The translations under genes were made by a program, and so were the position numbers. Source: [Bacillus] enclensis (lineage in GTDB: Bacteria; Bacillota; Bacilli; Bacillales; Bacillaceae_B). From it: a stretch of DNA of 64,000 nucleotides. Below, piece by piece: positions 52,348 to 61,056 of the stretch (its first letter is position 1; every line of letters starts with the position of its first letter). Location of the stretch: positions 724,249 through 788,248 of the forward strand of contig NZ_KQ758482.1 of the NCBI RefSeq assembly GCF_001456935.1, given 5' to 3'. Below the pieces are notes generated by a model. The model did no database searches, was not told where the DNA came from, and saw only the letters and a list, made by a program, of their open reading frames with translations.

Positions 52348-54039
52348 TCAAAAAAGCCCCGTGGCTTTTCCGTTCTCATCAACATCCATTTTCAAAGCAG
52401 CCGGTTGTTTTGGCAGCCCGGGCATTGTCATGACTTCACCCGTCAAAGCAACGATGAATCCTGCACCGATCTTTGGTTTCAACTCCCTGATCGTTATCGT
52501 GAAATCTTCCGGCCGCCCAAGCCTTCTTGGGTCGTCCGATAAGGAATATTGCGTCTTCGCCATGCATACAGGCAGGTTTCCCCAGCCGTTTTTTTCAAAT
52601 TCTTCAAGCTGCTTTTTTGCTTTCACAGAGAAATCCACTTCTCCGGCTCCGTAAACTTTACCTGCTATACACTCAATCTTATTTTGAAGTGAATCGGTCA
52701 ATGAATAGAGGGGAGTGAATTCCTTATCATTATGTTCAATAACAGATAATACTTTTTGAGCCAGGTCAAGTCCTCCACTGCCCCCTTCTGCCCATACATC
52801 AGTCAGGGATACCGGTACTCCCTCTTTTTCACACCATGTATTCAGTGCCTCAATCTCGCTTGCTGTATCTGAAATGAACCGATTGATCGCTACTACATAA
52901 GAAACATTGAACTCATCAAGGGTTTCCATATGTTTTTTCAAGTTGGAAAGCCCCTGGTTCAAGGCTTCCAGATTTTCAGAGTTCAACTCATCCTTACTCT
53001 GGCCGCCGTGCATTTTCAAGGCCCGGATTGTAGCCACAAGAACCACTGCATTGGGGGAGATGCCTGCTGCACGTGTCTTAATATTAAGGAATTTCTCGGC
53101 ACCTAGGTCTGCACCGAACCCTGATTCTGTCACCACATAATCCGAAAGTTTCAAAGCAGTCCTGGTGGCAATGACACTGTTGCATCCATGGGCAATATTT
53201 GCAAATGGCCCGCCATGGATAAGTGCAGGAGTATGCTCGATGGTCTGCACCAAGTTAGGTTTCAAGGCATCCTTCAGTAATAATGTCAGTGCTCCCTCCA
53301 CCTGCAAGTCTTTGACAGTGACTGGCATTTTGTTAACATTATAAGCTACAACCATCCTGCCCAATCTATTTTTCAGTTCATCGAGATCTTTGGAAAGACA
53401 TAACACTGCCATGATTTCAGAAGCCACTGTGATATCGAATCCATCTTCTCTCGGTACACCCTGTACAGGGCCTCCGAGACCGATTACAATGTTCCTTAAA
53501 GCGCGGTCATTCATATCGAGGGCACGCTTCCACACGATTCTCCTAGGATCGATATTCAATTCATTTCCCTGATGTATATGATTATCGATTATTGCCGCAA
53601 GGGCATTATTAGCGGTTGTGATACTGTGGATGTCACCTGTAAAATGCAGGTTGATCTCATCCATCGGAAGTACCTGTGCATATCCTCCGCCTGTCGCGCC
53701 TCCTTTCATACCCATGACCGGTCCCAAAGAAGGCTCCCTCAAGGCGATCATCGCCTTTTTATCCAACTGATTAAGTGCATCCCCCAGTCCGACCGTAACA
53801 GTCGATTTTCCTTCACCGGCAGGGGTCGGGTTGATGGAAGTGACCAATATTAACTTCCCGTCCTTTAGTTTGTTCAGGTTATGTATTGCATCAAAAGAGA
53901 CTTTACCTTTATACTTCCCATACATCTCCAGATCTTCGTCACCCAAACCTATTTTCCGTGCGACTTCAAGGATTGGCTGGAGAGCAGAATCCTGTGCGAT
54001 TTCGATATCTGTTTTCAATTTCTTCGTTGTCAAAGTCAT
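52348..54039 (-). CDS. fhs: Formate-tetrahydrofolate ligase
   Basis: A 563-residue enzyme. P-loop region [19 protein letters not shown] (residues about 70-88), then [23 protein letters not shown], and [15 protein letters not shown] and [11 protein letters not shown] segments. It makes 10-formyl-THF from formate, ATP and THF. ATG 54039 with AAAAGGTGG upstream; length is normal for the family. Confidence 0.95.
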   Translation of the reverse strand: MTLTTKKLKTDIEIAQDSALQPILEVARKIGLGDEDLEMYGKYKGKVSFDAIHNLNKLKDGKLILVTSINPTPAGEGKSTVTVGLGDALNQLDKKAMIALREPSLGPVMGMKGGATGGGYAQVLPMDEINLHFTGDIHSITTANNALAAIIDNHIHQGNELNIDPRRIVWKRALDMNDRALRNIVIGLGGPVQGVPREDGFDITVASEIMAVLCLSKDLDELKNRLGRMVVAYNVNKMPVTVKDLQVEGALTLLLKDALKPNLVQTIEHTPALIHGGPFANIAHGCNSVIATRTALKLSDYVVTESGFGADLGAEKFLNIKTRAAGISPNAVVLVATIRALKMHGGQSKDELNSENLEALNQGLSNLKKHMETLDEFNVSYVVAINRFISDTASEIEALNTWCEKEGVPVSLTDVWAEGGSGGLDLAQKVLSVIEHNDKEFTPLYSLTDSLQNKIECIAGKVYGAGEVDFSVKAKKQLEEFEKNGWGNLPVCMAKTQYSLSDDPRRLGRPEDFTITIRELKPKIGAGFIVALTGEVMTMPGLPKQPAALKMDVDENGKATGLF

Positions 54040-54135
54040 CGTATCCACCTTTTATCTATCATTAGTATTCTTTCCTCTTACGATAAGAAAGCCGGTATGT
54101 CCGTTACCTTAGTATGCACTAAAAAAATCACCCAA

Positions 54136-54819
54136 TCATGATGATGAACGTTTAAACATAAACAGCGTCATGAAAGTTAGTGCCTGTCTTAATTCATTCG
54201 GAAGTGATGCCGTCAAGTTTGCATCGACCCCTTTTTTATATACCCATTCTTCATCGATTTTCTTCCAGCCTTTTTGTTCGGCCAGCCTTTCCAATTCCCA
54301 GGGCATCATCGTGTTGCATATCGCTTCTTCGCCGCGGAGGCGGGGGAAGGAATTTTCCCTTGGATGTGCGGTAGGGCCAAGGAGCCCGATGCATATATAT
54401 CCTTCGTTGTCTGTGACTCTGTCAAGTTCATCTAGTGCAAGAACCGGAGATGCCGTCCATTCAATGGAATTGATGGCCATGACTGCATCAAATTCATTAT
54501 CCTTGAATGGAAGTGATGTCAGGTCTCCCTGCACAAATTGCAGACCTTCACGTTCAAGCCTTCGTGCAATTTCCACCATGTTTTCAGAAAAATCCATTCC
54601 TGTCACCTTATATCCATTCTCATTAAGCAGATGGGAGCCATATCCGTCCCCGCATCCCAGGTCACCGGTTTTCTTTCCTCTATCTACTGATTTAAGGAAG
54701 AACGGTATCACACTTTTACGGCTCCCTGTCGTCCAGTTTTCCCTGCTTCGAGAGTGCCAATTACCGGCATTCTCATCCCACCGCGTTCTGGCATTTGAGT
54801 GCCATTCAGATTTGTTCAT
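54136..54819 (-). CDS. Class I SAM-dependent methyltransferase
   Basis: A 227-residue methyltransferase. Motif I is TGDLGCGDGYGSHLL, followed by GMDFSENMVEIARR and the motif FDAVMAINSIEWTASPVLALDELDRV (motif II/III). C-terminus MTLFMFKRSSS. The substrate is unknown; similar enzymes act on small molecules. Confidence 0.85.
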   Translation of the reverse strand: MNKSEWHSNARTRWDENAGNWHSRSRENWTTGSRKSVIPFFLKSVDRGKKTGDLGCGDGYGSHLLNENGYKVTGMDFSENMVEIARRLEREGLQFVQGDLTSLPFKDNEFDAVMAINSIEWTASPVLALDELDRVTDNEGYICIGLLGPTAHPRENSFPRLRGEEAICNTMMPWELERLAEQKGWKKIDEEWVYKKGVDANLTASLPNELRQALTFMTLFMFKRSSS

Positions 54820-54983
54820 TCTAACACCTCTGTCTGATTATTCTCTTACTCTATTTCTTATTATAAACGGTAAAATCCTTCTTTTTTCCCTATTTATCTT
54901 TTCAATTCAGCGCATCTTCCTTATGAACTGGAACAGATTTGTCCATACTACTAGTGAAAACGATAGAGGAAGGGGGGCAGAAG

Positions 54984-55202
54984 ATGGAGGAAATCACGAA
55001 GGTCCAGCGTAATTACCACGGGGATATCATAAGTTTTCAAACCTCGGGGGGAAGGATCATTTCTTATCAAAAAGCCGTACTGGAAGCTGCTGAAGGTATT
55101 CTAAAAGGTGTCGAAATTCATGAAAATGAATGGGGAGAGTACGAAATCTACTCTTCGGACACAGCAAACAAAGGATTTGACGAATATCCGACTATATTTT
55201 GA
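54984..55202 (+). CDS. DUF3892 small protein
   Basis: A 72-residue protein of the DUF3892 family, MEEITKVQRNYHGDIISFQTSGGRIISYQKAVLEAAEG. Start 54984 has GGAAGGGGGGC upstream. It ends at a strong terminator. Function unknown. Confidence 0.75.
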   Translation: MEEITKVQRNYHGDIISFQTSGGRIISYQKAVLEAAEGILKGVEIHENEWGEYEIYSSDTANKGFDEYPTIF

Positions 55203-55218
55203 TATAACATAAATATGT

Positions 55219-55259
55219 AAAAGGGCTGCTCCTGATTTTTATCGGGCAGCCCTTTTTTA
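55219..55259. terminator. Terminator between DUF3892 and mntR genes
   Basis: AAAGGGCTGC and GCAGCCCTTT with T-tract. Confidence 0.85.
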
Positions 55260-55312
55260 TAGTTTTGAATTTTACATTTCGTTATGAAAGTCTTCCGCTT
55301 GCCGGCACTTTC

Positions 55313-55729
55313 TTATTCACTTCGGCTTTGTACGTCTCGCAAGTCTTCAAGTCTTTTCTCTTCTTCTTCGAAAAACTGGACCAGGTCACCGATCCTGTCT
55401 ATTGAATCCCAGCTGAGATGATGTTCGATTCCTTCTACGTCTTCGTAAATATGTTCTTCCTTAACACCAATTACCCTTAGGAATTGCTCAAGCAGTTCAT
55501 GCCTGTAAACTAAGCGTTTTCCTATTTTATTACCTTTTGGAGTCAGTACGAGCCCACGATATTTTTCATAAATCAGGTAGTCATCTTTATCTAATTTCTG
55601 CACCATTTTCGTCACTGATGAAGGGTGTACGGTTAAGGCTTCTGCAATGTCCGATACTCTTGCATACCCTTTATTTTCGATTAACATATAAATTTGTTCC
55701 AAATAGTCTTCCATGCTTGGTGTAGGCAT
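55313..55729 (-). CDS. mntR: Manganese transport regulator MntR
   Basis: A 138-residue DtxR-family repressor. N-terminal winged HTH ([41 protein letters not shown]) and the metal residues typical of MntR: D8, E11, H77, E99, E102 and H103 in the arrangement [28 protein letters not shown]. It represses Mn2+ uptake genes when Mn is high. ATG 55729 follows GGAGGGTG. Confidence 0.93.
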   Translation of the reverse strand: MPTPSMEDYLEQIYMLIENKGYARVSDIAEALTVHPSSVTKMVQKLDKDDYLIYEKYRGLVLTPKGNKIGKRLVYRHELLEQFLRVIGVKEEHIYEDVEGIEHHLSWDSIDRIGDLVQFFEEEEKRLEDLRDVQSRSE

Positions 55730-56090
55730 TCTGCACCCTCCAAATTCCCATAAATATCAATAAAAGTTTACTATAAGAAGAGCATGAATACAACCCGGAT
55801 ACTCCATTCAGCAAGCAGTGCTGGATCACCCTATGGGCAATTGGAATCAGGTAATGCAGGAGTATAGATCTATTCAATATGGTATCCCTAGTCCATCCAG
55901 TTAAGTTTTTTAAAAATTTCTGCAAAATGCATTTCCGAAATGTTGACTCTAAAATCCTCATATTGTATAGTAAAGACATCATTGAAGTGGAACGATTTTT
56001 AGTGCTTCAGCAGTGGAAATCAACATTTCATGATAAATATTTTCCATGAGCACCATAAGTGCTTGATTGATTTAGGAGGATTAGAAGAAT
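55730..56090. other. 361-base region between mntR and cspD
   Basis: No gene is seen. The left part should contain the mntR promoter. The right part holds the cspD promoter (55943-55971) and a transcript leader of about 110 bases. Confidence 0.7.
55943..55971 (+). promoter_or_regulatory. Sigma-A promoter of cspD
   Basis: TTGACT (55943-55948), 17-base spacer, TATAGT (55966-55971). The start site would be close to 55978, giving a long 5' untranslated region of about 110 bases as is usual for cold-shock genes. Confidence 0.85.
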
Positions 56091-56291
56091 ATGCAAAATG
56101 GTAAAGTAAAATGGTTTAACAACGAAAAAGGTTTTGGCTTTATTGAAGTAGAAGGCGGAGACGATGTATTCGTACATTTCTCAGCAATCCAAGGCGAAGG
56201 TTTCAAATCTTTAGAAGAAGGTCAAGAAGTTTCTTTCGAAATTGTTGAAGGCAACCGCGGACCTCAAGCTGCTAACGTAGTCAAATTATAA
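56091..56291 (+). CDS. cspD: Cold-shock protein CspD
   Basis: A 66-residue cold-shock domain protein, [20 protein letters not shown], with RNP1 (KGFGFI) and RNP2 (VFVHF). It binds single-stranded RNA and DNA. The sequence is nearly the Bacillus CspD one, and the neighbours ypeQ and ypeP support this. RBS TTAGGAGGATTAGAAGAAT. Confidence 0.95.
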   Translation: MQNGKVKWFNNEKGFGFIEVEGGDDVFVHFSAIQGEGFKSLEEGQEVSFEIVEGNRGPQAANVVKL

Positions 56292-56305
56292 TCACACATA
56301 TATGC

Positions 56306-56347
56306 TAAAAAAAGCGGACGATTTTTAAATCGTCCGCTTTTCCTTTT
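56306..56347. terminator. Bidirectional terminator of cspD and ypeQ
   Basis: AAAGCGGACGATTT and AAATCGTCCGCTTT pair; A and T tracts on each side. Confidence 0.9.
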
Positions 56348-56363
56348 CTATCGGTGATTTTTT

Positions 56364-56540
56364 TCACTGTAACTTTTCCCCGTAATGCTTGATCTGTTCC
56401 CCTACTGTACATTCCTTGATACAAAATCGATGTGCACGTGCTTTTCCGGATTCTTTGCGAAAAAATGCTTTTAGCAGGCAGTCTCTGCAATAGGTGTCAA
56501 TCAGTTCATCCACTTTATCAACTGCTTGTCTGCGGTCCAT
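56364..56540 (-). CDS. ypeQ: YpeQ-like zinc-finger protein
   Basis: A 58-residue protein with cysteines and histidines in CRDCLLKAFFRKESGKARAHRFCIKEC, forming a zinc finger. Start 56540 has AGGAGTGATGG upstream. Unknown function; position as in the ypeQ-ypeP segment. Confidence 0.82.
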   Translation of the reverse strand: MDRRQAVDKVDELIDTYCRDCLLKAFFRKESGKARAHRFCIKECTVGEQIKHYGEKLQ

Positions 56541-56609
56541 ACCATCACTCCTAGACATTTACCATCTTAACGTTAGTTTTATTTATAGAATATATGTTAG
56601 TCAATGAAA

Positions 56610-57260
56610 TTATTCTATCCTTTTATGACTGTGTACCTGCTTATCCAATAAAGCCTGATTGGCAAGTTTATCGGCCTCTTTGTTATCATTCCTGTCCAAT
56701 ACATCGATTGTAACCTTCAAGTTCAGCTTTTCAATCTGCCCTTCTATCCGGTCGAGCCATCTGTTTAATGCCTCGTCAAAGCATGGCCAGTCCCCTTCAA
56801 GCTGCTTCAGTACTACCTGCGAATCCCCCTTTATTGTACAGGGGGCATTTTTCACTCCTATCTCTTCAAGAAGCAGAAGGGCATTATGGAGTGCTGCATA
56901 TTCGGCTTCATTATTATTTTCCAGTTCTTCAAGTTTCCCGTTCTTACGAATCCTGAAACGTTCATCACCTTTTTCATAATAAACGACCATTCCGATCCCC
57001 GACAGTGCTGCACTTTTATCAAATCCCCCATCAAAGTAGACGGTGATGTTTTGGGGTTCTTTGTCCAATTCTTGATTTAATTTGATAAACTCTTTTCTTG
57101 TCCACGAATTTTCCATTTCATCGATGATTTCCAGGTCGGTGACCCTCCCCGTCTTCATTAAATCATCAACATGGATCATTGTTTCCTTCCTGGGGAACCA
57201 TGTGGATTCAAACCATATATCAGTGGCTGTTTTACTCGCATATTTGTACTTCAGCTTCAT
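56610..57260 (-). CDS. ypeP: YpeP: RNase H-like protein
   Basis: A 216-residue protein with an N-terminal segment of about 75 residues then an RNase H fold. Metal residues: D in NITVYFDGGFD, E in NNNEAEYAALHNALLLL, D in IKGDSQVVLKQL and D in NKEADKLANQALL, all four present. It may be an active type I RNase H-like enzyme, although its role is unknown. ATG 57260 is chosen over the longer frame; AGGTTGAAG is upstream. Confidence 0.82.
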   Translation of the reverse strand: MKLKYKYASKTATDIWFESTWFPRKETMIHVDDLMKTGRVTDLEIIDEMENSWTRKEFIKLNQELDKEPQNITVYFDGGFDKSAALSGIGMVVYYEKGDERFRIRKNGKLEELENNNEAEYAALHNALLLLEEIGVKNAPCTIKGDSQVVLKQLEGDWPCFDEALNRWLDRIEGQIEKLNLKVTIDVLDRNDNKEADKLANQALLDKQVHSHKRIE

Positions 57261-57297
57261 CTTCAACCTGATCACTCTCTTCTGTATTGGTCTGATA

Positions 57298-57326
57298 TTG
57301 TTCATCGTTTCTTTTATTTGTATAAT
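57298..57326 (+). promoter_or_regulatory. Sigma-A promoter of ypdP
   Basis: TTGTTC (57298-57303), 17-base spacer and TATAAT (57321-57326), upstream of ypdP at 57359. Confidence 0.75.
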
Positions 57327-57358
57327 GTAGAGTATTGTTTGTAAAAAGGAGGATTTCC

Positions 57359-58039
57359 ATGTTTAATATCTGGTTTGGTCTTTTATTTGTTATTATTACT
57401 TTTTCCCTGTTATTAATTATGTATAGAATGTTCGGGCGTACCGGGTTATTTGTCTGGATTGGCCTATCAACAATACTTGCCAATCTTCAAGTCGTTAAAA
57501 CGATCGAGATATTCGGTCTCACTGCCACTTTGGGTAATGCCATGTACGGTTCAGCTTTCCTGGTGACTGACATTTTAAATGAACGCTATGGAAAAAAAGA
57601 AGCACAAAAAGCAGTTTGGCTCGGCTTCTTTACGTTGATCATTATGACTATTATTATGCAGATGGCCCTTATATTTCAACCCCACCCGGAAGATATTGCA
57701 CAGGGAGCCCTGTCCACCATTTTCGGCCTGATACCGAGAATTGCAGCCGGCAGCCTTGCTGCATACCTGGTGAGCCAATTCACTGATGTATATATCTTCT
57801 CCTATTTGAAGAAAAAGTTCCCGGGAGACAGGCAATTTTGGATACGCAATAATGGAAGTACCATGATCAGTCAATTATTGGATACTCTTGTATTTACCAG
57901 TATTGCTTTCCTCGGTACGTTCCCGTTCGATATCTGGATGGAGATATTCATAACAACCTATTTATTGAAATGGCTGATTTCCATACTGGACACACCCTTT
58001 GGTTATATTGCCAAACGATTCCCGAAAGATATCAACTAA
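57359..58039 (+). CDS. ypdP: YpdP: queuosine-precursor transporter family protein
   Basis: A 226-residue membrane protein of the VUT/YhhQ family with six helices: LSTILANLQVVKTIEIFGLTATLGNAMYGSAFLVTDILNERYGKKEAQKAVWLGF is the signature. These proteins import preQ0 or preQ1. No preQ1 riboswitch could be seen in the short leader. AAAAGGAGGATTTCC before ATG 57359. The next gene ypdQ starts 26 bases later. Confidence 0.88.
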   Translation: MFNIWFGLLFVIITFSLLLIMYRMFGRTGLFVWIGLSTILANLQVVKTIEIFGLTATLGNAMYGSAFLVTDILNERYGKKEAQKAVWLGFFTLIIMTIIMQMALIFQPHPEDIAQGALSTIFGLIPRIAAGSLAAYLVSQFTDVYIFSYLKKKFPGDRQFWIRNNGSTMISQLLDTLVFTSIAFLGTFPFDIWMEIFITTYLLKWLISILDTPFGYIAKRFPKDIN

Positions 58040-58065
58040 TTTCTATTTGAAGGAGTGACCGCCTG

Positions 58066-58455
58066 ATGTTTGAAGTGAATATCGATGGAGCAAGTGCTGG
58101 TAATCCAGGTCCAAGCGGCGCCGGCATCGTCATTAAACAGAATGGACAGGTTCAGCATTTTTCATTGCCTCTCGGGGATATGGATAATCACCTGGCGGAA
58201 TTCACCGCCTGCAAGAAAGCACTGGAAATCTGCATTGAAAAAAATGCGGACACAGTCTGGGTCCGCAGTGATTCACAGGCATTGGTGCATGCCGTTGAAA
58301 AAGAATTTGTCAAAAGCCCATTATACAAATCGATTCTGCTGGATATTTTACGGCTGGCAGATCAGATTCCATTGTTTTTCATCAAATGGGTGCCGAGTAA
58401 AGAAAACAAAATGGCTGATGAACTTGCCAGGAAAGCCATTCACTTAAATGGATGA
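58066..58455 (+). CDS. ypdQ: YpdQ: RNase HI family protein
   Basis: A 129-residue RNase H1-like protein with D7 (NIDGASAGNPGPSGAG), E45 (AEFTACKKAL), D69 (VRSDSQALV) and D119 (NKMADELARKAI), so the DEDD catalytic set is present. It lacks the basic loop of E. coli RNase HI, as B. subtilis YpdQ does. Start 58066 has GGAGTGACCGCCTG upstream. Confidence 0.9.
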   Translation: MFEVNIDGASAGNPGPSGAGIVIKQNGQVQHFSLPLGDMDNHLAEFTACKKALEICIEKNADTVWVRSDSQALVHAVEKEFVKSPLYKSILLDILRLADQIPLFFIKWVPSKENKMADELARKAIHLNG

Positions 58456-58469
58456 TCATTCATCTAATC

Positions 58470-58501
58470 AAAAAGGAGGCCGCATGGCACTCCTTTTTGT
58501 T
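58470..58501. terminator. Terminator of ypdQ
   Basis: AAAAGGAG and CTCCTTTT around eleven bases, followed by TGTTTTATTTTTC. Confidence 0.8.
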
Positions 58502-58556
58502 TTATTTTTCTTATTCAACCCTTGCCATTTTGCTCATGAAAGTCCTTGTTTAATTC

Positions 58557-58823
58557 TTAAGCGAGTCCCTGATGGACCATCCATTTAAGGGCTTCTTTCC
58601 TGGAAGTTATCTTTTGTGAATGCAGACGTTCCAATATAGACATATAAAAGCTTGAATCAAACTTTTTTTGTGCCTTCAGCGTGATTTCAATTGCACTGTT
58701 GACAAGCTCATCCGGTGCATCTGTATATTTTTTACCGAAATAAATAAAACCGATTGCATCTTCCTGGAATTTAAATCCCCTGTTTTCCAAATCAATGAGA
58801 AAATCTTCTGTTGTTTTTTTCAC
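58557..58823 (-). CDS. Conserved small protein (88 aa) of unknown function
   Basis: Starts at GTG 58823 with AGGGTGAGGGG upstream; the longer frame to 58862 has no ribosome site. Sequence TTEDFLIDLENRGFKFQEDAIGFIYFGKKYTDAPDELVNSAIEITLKAQKKF is mostly helical and not recognised. Gene 35 bases downstream of the DUF212 gene on the same strand, probably one unit. Confidence 0.6.
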   Translation of the reverse strand: MKKTTEDFLIDLENRGFKFQEDAIGFIYFGKKYTDAPDELVNSAIEITLKAQKKFDSSFYMSILERLHSQKITSRKEALKWMVHQGLA

Positions 58824-58858
58824 TTGTCCCCTCACCCTAATTACAGCGTTGTCTTCTT

Positions 58859-59347
58859 TCATCTTACAAAAAATCTTTTTCTCTGCCTATCTTTTTTTGA
58901 CAGCAGAAAACCTAAAGATCCCATCACCAAACCCAGCAGGGCGCCTCCCACAACTTCCTGAGGCTGATGGCCGAGCATTTCTTTCAGGCGCTTGGGCTTC
59001 TTTTCTTCAAATTCCACTGATTCTTTTTCGTGCGCTTTTCTGACCAGTTCATCCAGACTGTTCACTTTCAGCGTCAATTCTCCGGTCTGCCGTCTAATGC
59101 CCTGGGCATCATACATGACAATCAGTCCAAAGATAAAGGAGAGTGCGAAATCAATCGTTTTCACTCCCTTTTTCAACGCAATGAAAGTGGTCAGTGAAGC
59201 GACCCCTGCACTGTGGGAGCTGGGCATACCGCCTGTTTGAAAAAACAATTCCGGTTTCCATTCTTTCCTTTTTATATAATGAAGGGGAATCTTGAAGCCC
59301 TGAGCGAGTAAGATGCTCAGTAAGGCTGTCAGTACACCTTTATTCAT
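58859..59347 (-). CDS. DUF212 (YuiD-like) divergent PAP2 membrane protein
   Basis: A 162-residue protein with signature WKPELFFQTGGMPSSHSAGVASLTTFIALKKG (PSSHSA motif of the PAP2 phosphatase type) and IVMYDAQGIRRQTG. Four or so membrane segments. Such proteins are thought to be phosphatases of lipid or polyprenyl phosphates. Start follows GGGAGGTGTATAGCG. Confidence 0.88.
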   Translation of the reverse strand: MNKGVLTALLSILLAQGFKIPLHYIKRKEWKPELFFQTGGMPSSHSAGVASLTTFIALKKGVKTIDFALSFIFGLIVMYDAQGIRRQTGELTLKVNSLDELVRKAHEKESVEFEEKKPKRLKEMLGHQPQEVVGGALLGLVMGSLGFLLSKKDRQRKRFFVR

Positions 59348-59398
59348 CGCTATACACCTCCCTTTCCCTTAGTCTGTCCAAAAATTCATGTTTGCATG

Positions 59399-59427
59399 GG
59401 ATAATTCAAGGGACAGAACGCAAAATA
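59399..59427 (+). promoter_or_regulatory. Possible sigma-G-type promoter of sspL
   Basis: GGATA (59399-59403), 17 bases, CAAAATA (59421-59427) resembles the sigma-G pattern GMATR-N17-CATNHTA with one mismatch in the -10. sspL is a sigma-G gene in B. subtilis. Confidence 0.4.
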
Positions 59428-59461
59428 ATCATGTAATCATCACGATTCAGGAGGCGTAGAA

Positions 59462-59593
59462 ATGAGCAAAAACAACAATAAGAATAAAGGAAATACTGCA
59501 TCCAGTGTAAATCCTCAGGGCAATGCTTCCGATATGGAATTCGCCGGGGAACCAAAAAGCAAATTAGAAAATGCAGCAAAAAAAACTGAATAG
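59462..59593 (+). CDS. sspL: Small acid-soluble spore protein SspL
   Basis: A 43-residue protein, SKNNNKNKGNTASSVNPQGNASD..., with the SspL-like core SVNPQGNASDMEFAGEPKSKLENAAKK. It lies beside ypcP as in Bacillus. GGAGGCGTAGAA before ATG 59462. Terminator at 59615-59648 is shared with the converging ypcP gene. Confidence 0.78.
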   Translation: MSKNNNKNKGNTASSVNPQGNASDMEFAGEPKSKLENAAKKTE

Positions 59594-59614
59594 AAAGTAA
59601 CAAAGTAAATCAAA

Positions 59615-59648
59615 GAAAAAGTCAGGCTGCCTAAAACCTGACTTTTTG
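59615..59648. terminator. Bidirectional terminator of sspL and ypcP
   Basis: AAAAAGTCAGG and CCTGACTTTTT pair around nine bases. Confidence 0.9.
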
Positions 59649-59653
59649 ATTGT

Positions 59654-60550
59654 TTAGCTTGTTGCAATCAATGAATCTGCGCTCAATAAGAATCTTCTAA
59701 GCACCTTCAGCTCAAGTTCTTCAATATATGACATTGAAGTATGCGGCACGCGGCTCCACACGGCATTTTCTATTGTCAGCGGCAGCGGGACCTCACAATG
59801 TATTTCGGCAAGCTTCCTTGAGATATGGAGCATATCCAGATCACTTTCAATTTTCTTGCGCTGGGAAGGTGTCAGTTTATCGAGATTGCTTAAAATTCCT
59901 GAAATGTCATCATGCTCCTGAATGAGTTTAATGGCTGTTTTTTCTCCTATGCCTTTCACACCCGGATATCCGTCACTGGAGTCTCCCATCAGCGCTTTGA
60001 CATCTATGAACTGCTCTGGTGTTATTCCGCGTTCTTCTACAAACAGCTCCTTCGTGTAGGTTTGATAATTTCCAAACCCTTTTTTCAAGAGCATGATTTC
60101 GATTCCATCATCAAGCAGTTGAAGCAGATCCTGATCACCGCTCAGTACAGTCACCATGCGTTCCTTATGGTGTGCCTTTGCAAGTGTCCCGATGCAGTCA
60201 TCCGCTTCATAACCGGGAACCCCGACGTTAGCAAGGTTGAAGCCTTCCGCAACTTCCTTTGCCAGATCAAATTGTGGGATGAGCTCAACCGGAGGGGCAT
60301 TTCGATTGGCTTTATAGTCTGTATATACTTCATTGCGGAATGTTTTACTTCCCATGTCCCAGCATACCAGGATGTGGCTAGGCTTAACATGGTCTGCTGC
60401 CATCAGCAGGTGCTTCATAAATCCCTGTACACCGTTGGTCGGAAGCCCTTTTGAATTCATCATAAACTGGCCTGTCACGGCTGTTGCAAAAAACGAACGG
60501 AATAAGAGCGCCATTCCATCAATCAATAATAAGTGTTCATCTCTTTTCAT
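59654..60550 (-). CDS. ypcP: 5'-3' exonuclease YpcP
   Basis: A 298-residue FEN/5'-3' exonuclease like the N-terminal domain of DNA polymerase I. Acidic residues appear in LLLIDGMALLFRSF, VGVPGYEADDCIGTL, TVLSGDQDLLQLL and MGDSSDGYPGVKGIGEKTAIKLI (helix-hairpin-helix). It removes RNA primers and flaps together with RNase H. AGGAGTGTATGTA before ATG 60550. Ends at the shared terminator. Confidence 0.92.
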   Translation of the reverse strand: MKRDEHLLLIDGMALLFRSFFATAVTGQFMMNSKGLPTNGVQGFMKHLLMAADHVKPSHILVCWDMGSKTFRNEVYTDYKANRNAPPVELIPQFDLAKEVAEGFNLANVGVPGYEADDCIGTLAKAHHKERMVTVLSGDQDLLQLLDDGIEIMLLKKGFGNYQTYTKELFVEERGITPEQFIDVKALMGDSSDGYPGVKGIGEKTAIKLIQEHDDISGILSNLDKLTPSQRKKIESDLDMLHISRKLAEIHCEVPLPLTIENAVWSRVPHTSMSYIEELELKVLRRFLLSADSLIATS

Positions 60551-60657
60551 TACATACACTCCTGACTCTATCTATTTTGTCCGCAATCTCACGGTTTCTT
60601 AAATATACAATCCATTAAAAGTATAACATATTTCAGCCCTCACCCCACTGGGAATTA

Positions 60658-61026
60658 GAAAAGCGGAGGGGCTTTGCTCAGAGGCGGGTGGCATAAGACG
60701 AACCGGACAGGAAGGCGTTCTTTGCCTTTTTGGCCGATTTGGCTTATGACATGTGCCTCTAAGCCCCGCAGCTGGACAATCGAAAAGCGGAGGCGGCTCG
60801 ATCAGGAGCGACAAGCATAAGATGAACTTACCGGAAAGGCGATCTTTGCCTTTTTGGTAAGTTTAGCTTATGACCTCGAGCTCCTAGCCGCCGGAGCTGG
60901 ACATTCGAAAAGCGGAGGGGCTTTGCTCAGAGGCGGGTGGCATAAGACGAACCGGTCAGGAAGGCGTTCATTGCCTTTTTGGCCGATTTGGCTTATGACC
61001 TCCAGTCTCTAGCCACCACAGCTGGA
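60658..61026 (+). repeat. Three tandem copies of dispersed repeat family B
   Basis: Units start at 60658, 60782 and 60907, about 125 bases each. Each begins GAAAAGCGGAGG, has a central palindromic segment (for unit 1 cggacaggaaggcgttctttgcc...) and ends with GCTGGA. Units 1 and 3 are nearly identical; unit 2 differs in its centre. Region 60600-61030 holds no credible gene. Confidence 0.9.
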
Positions 61027-61027
61027 G

Positions 61028-61056
61028 AAAAAAAACAAGCCTGCATTCACAGGCTC
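61028..61056 (-). terminator. Terminator of the sulfurtransferase gene
   Basis: On the minus strand GAGCCTG and CAGGCTT flank TGAATG, followed by TTTTTTTTC; it overlaps the last codons of the gene. Confidence 0.75.

Noticed and set aside
52361-54112. Frames opposite fhs
   Set aside because: Several long opposite-strand frames exist but fhs is unambiguous.
57298-57358. preQ1 riboswitch before ypdP
   Set aside because: The leader after the promoter is only about 25-30 bases and has no hairpin-loop pattern for preQ1 binding.
60658-61026. CRISPR array
   Set aside because: Units are about 125 bases with only three copies and no spacer-repeat pattern; no cas genes nearby.
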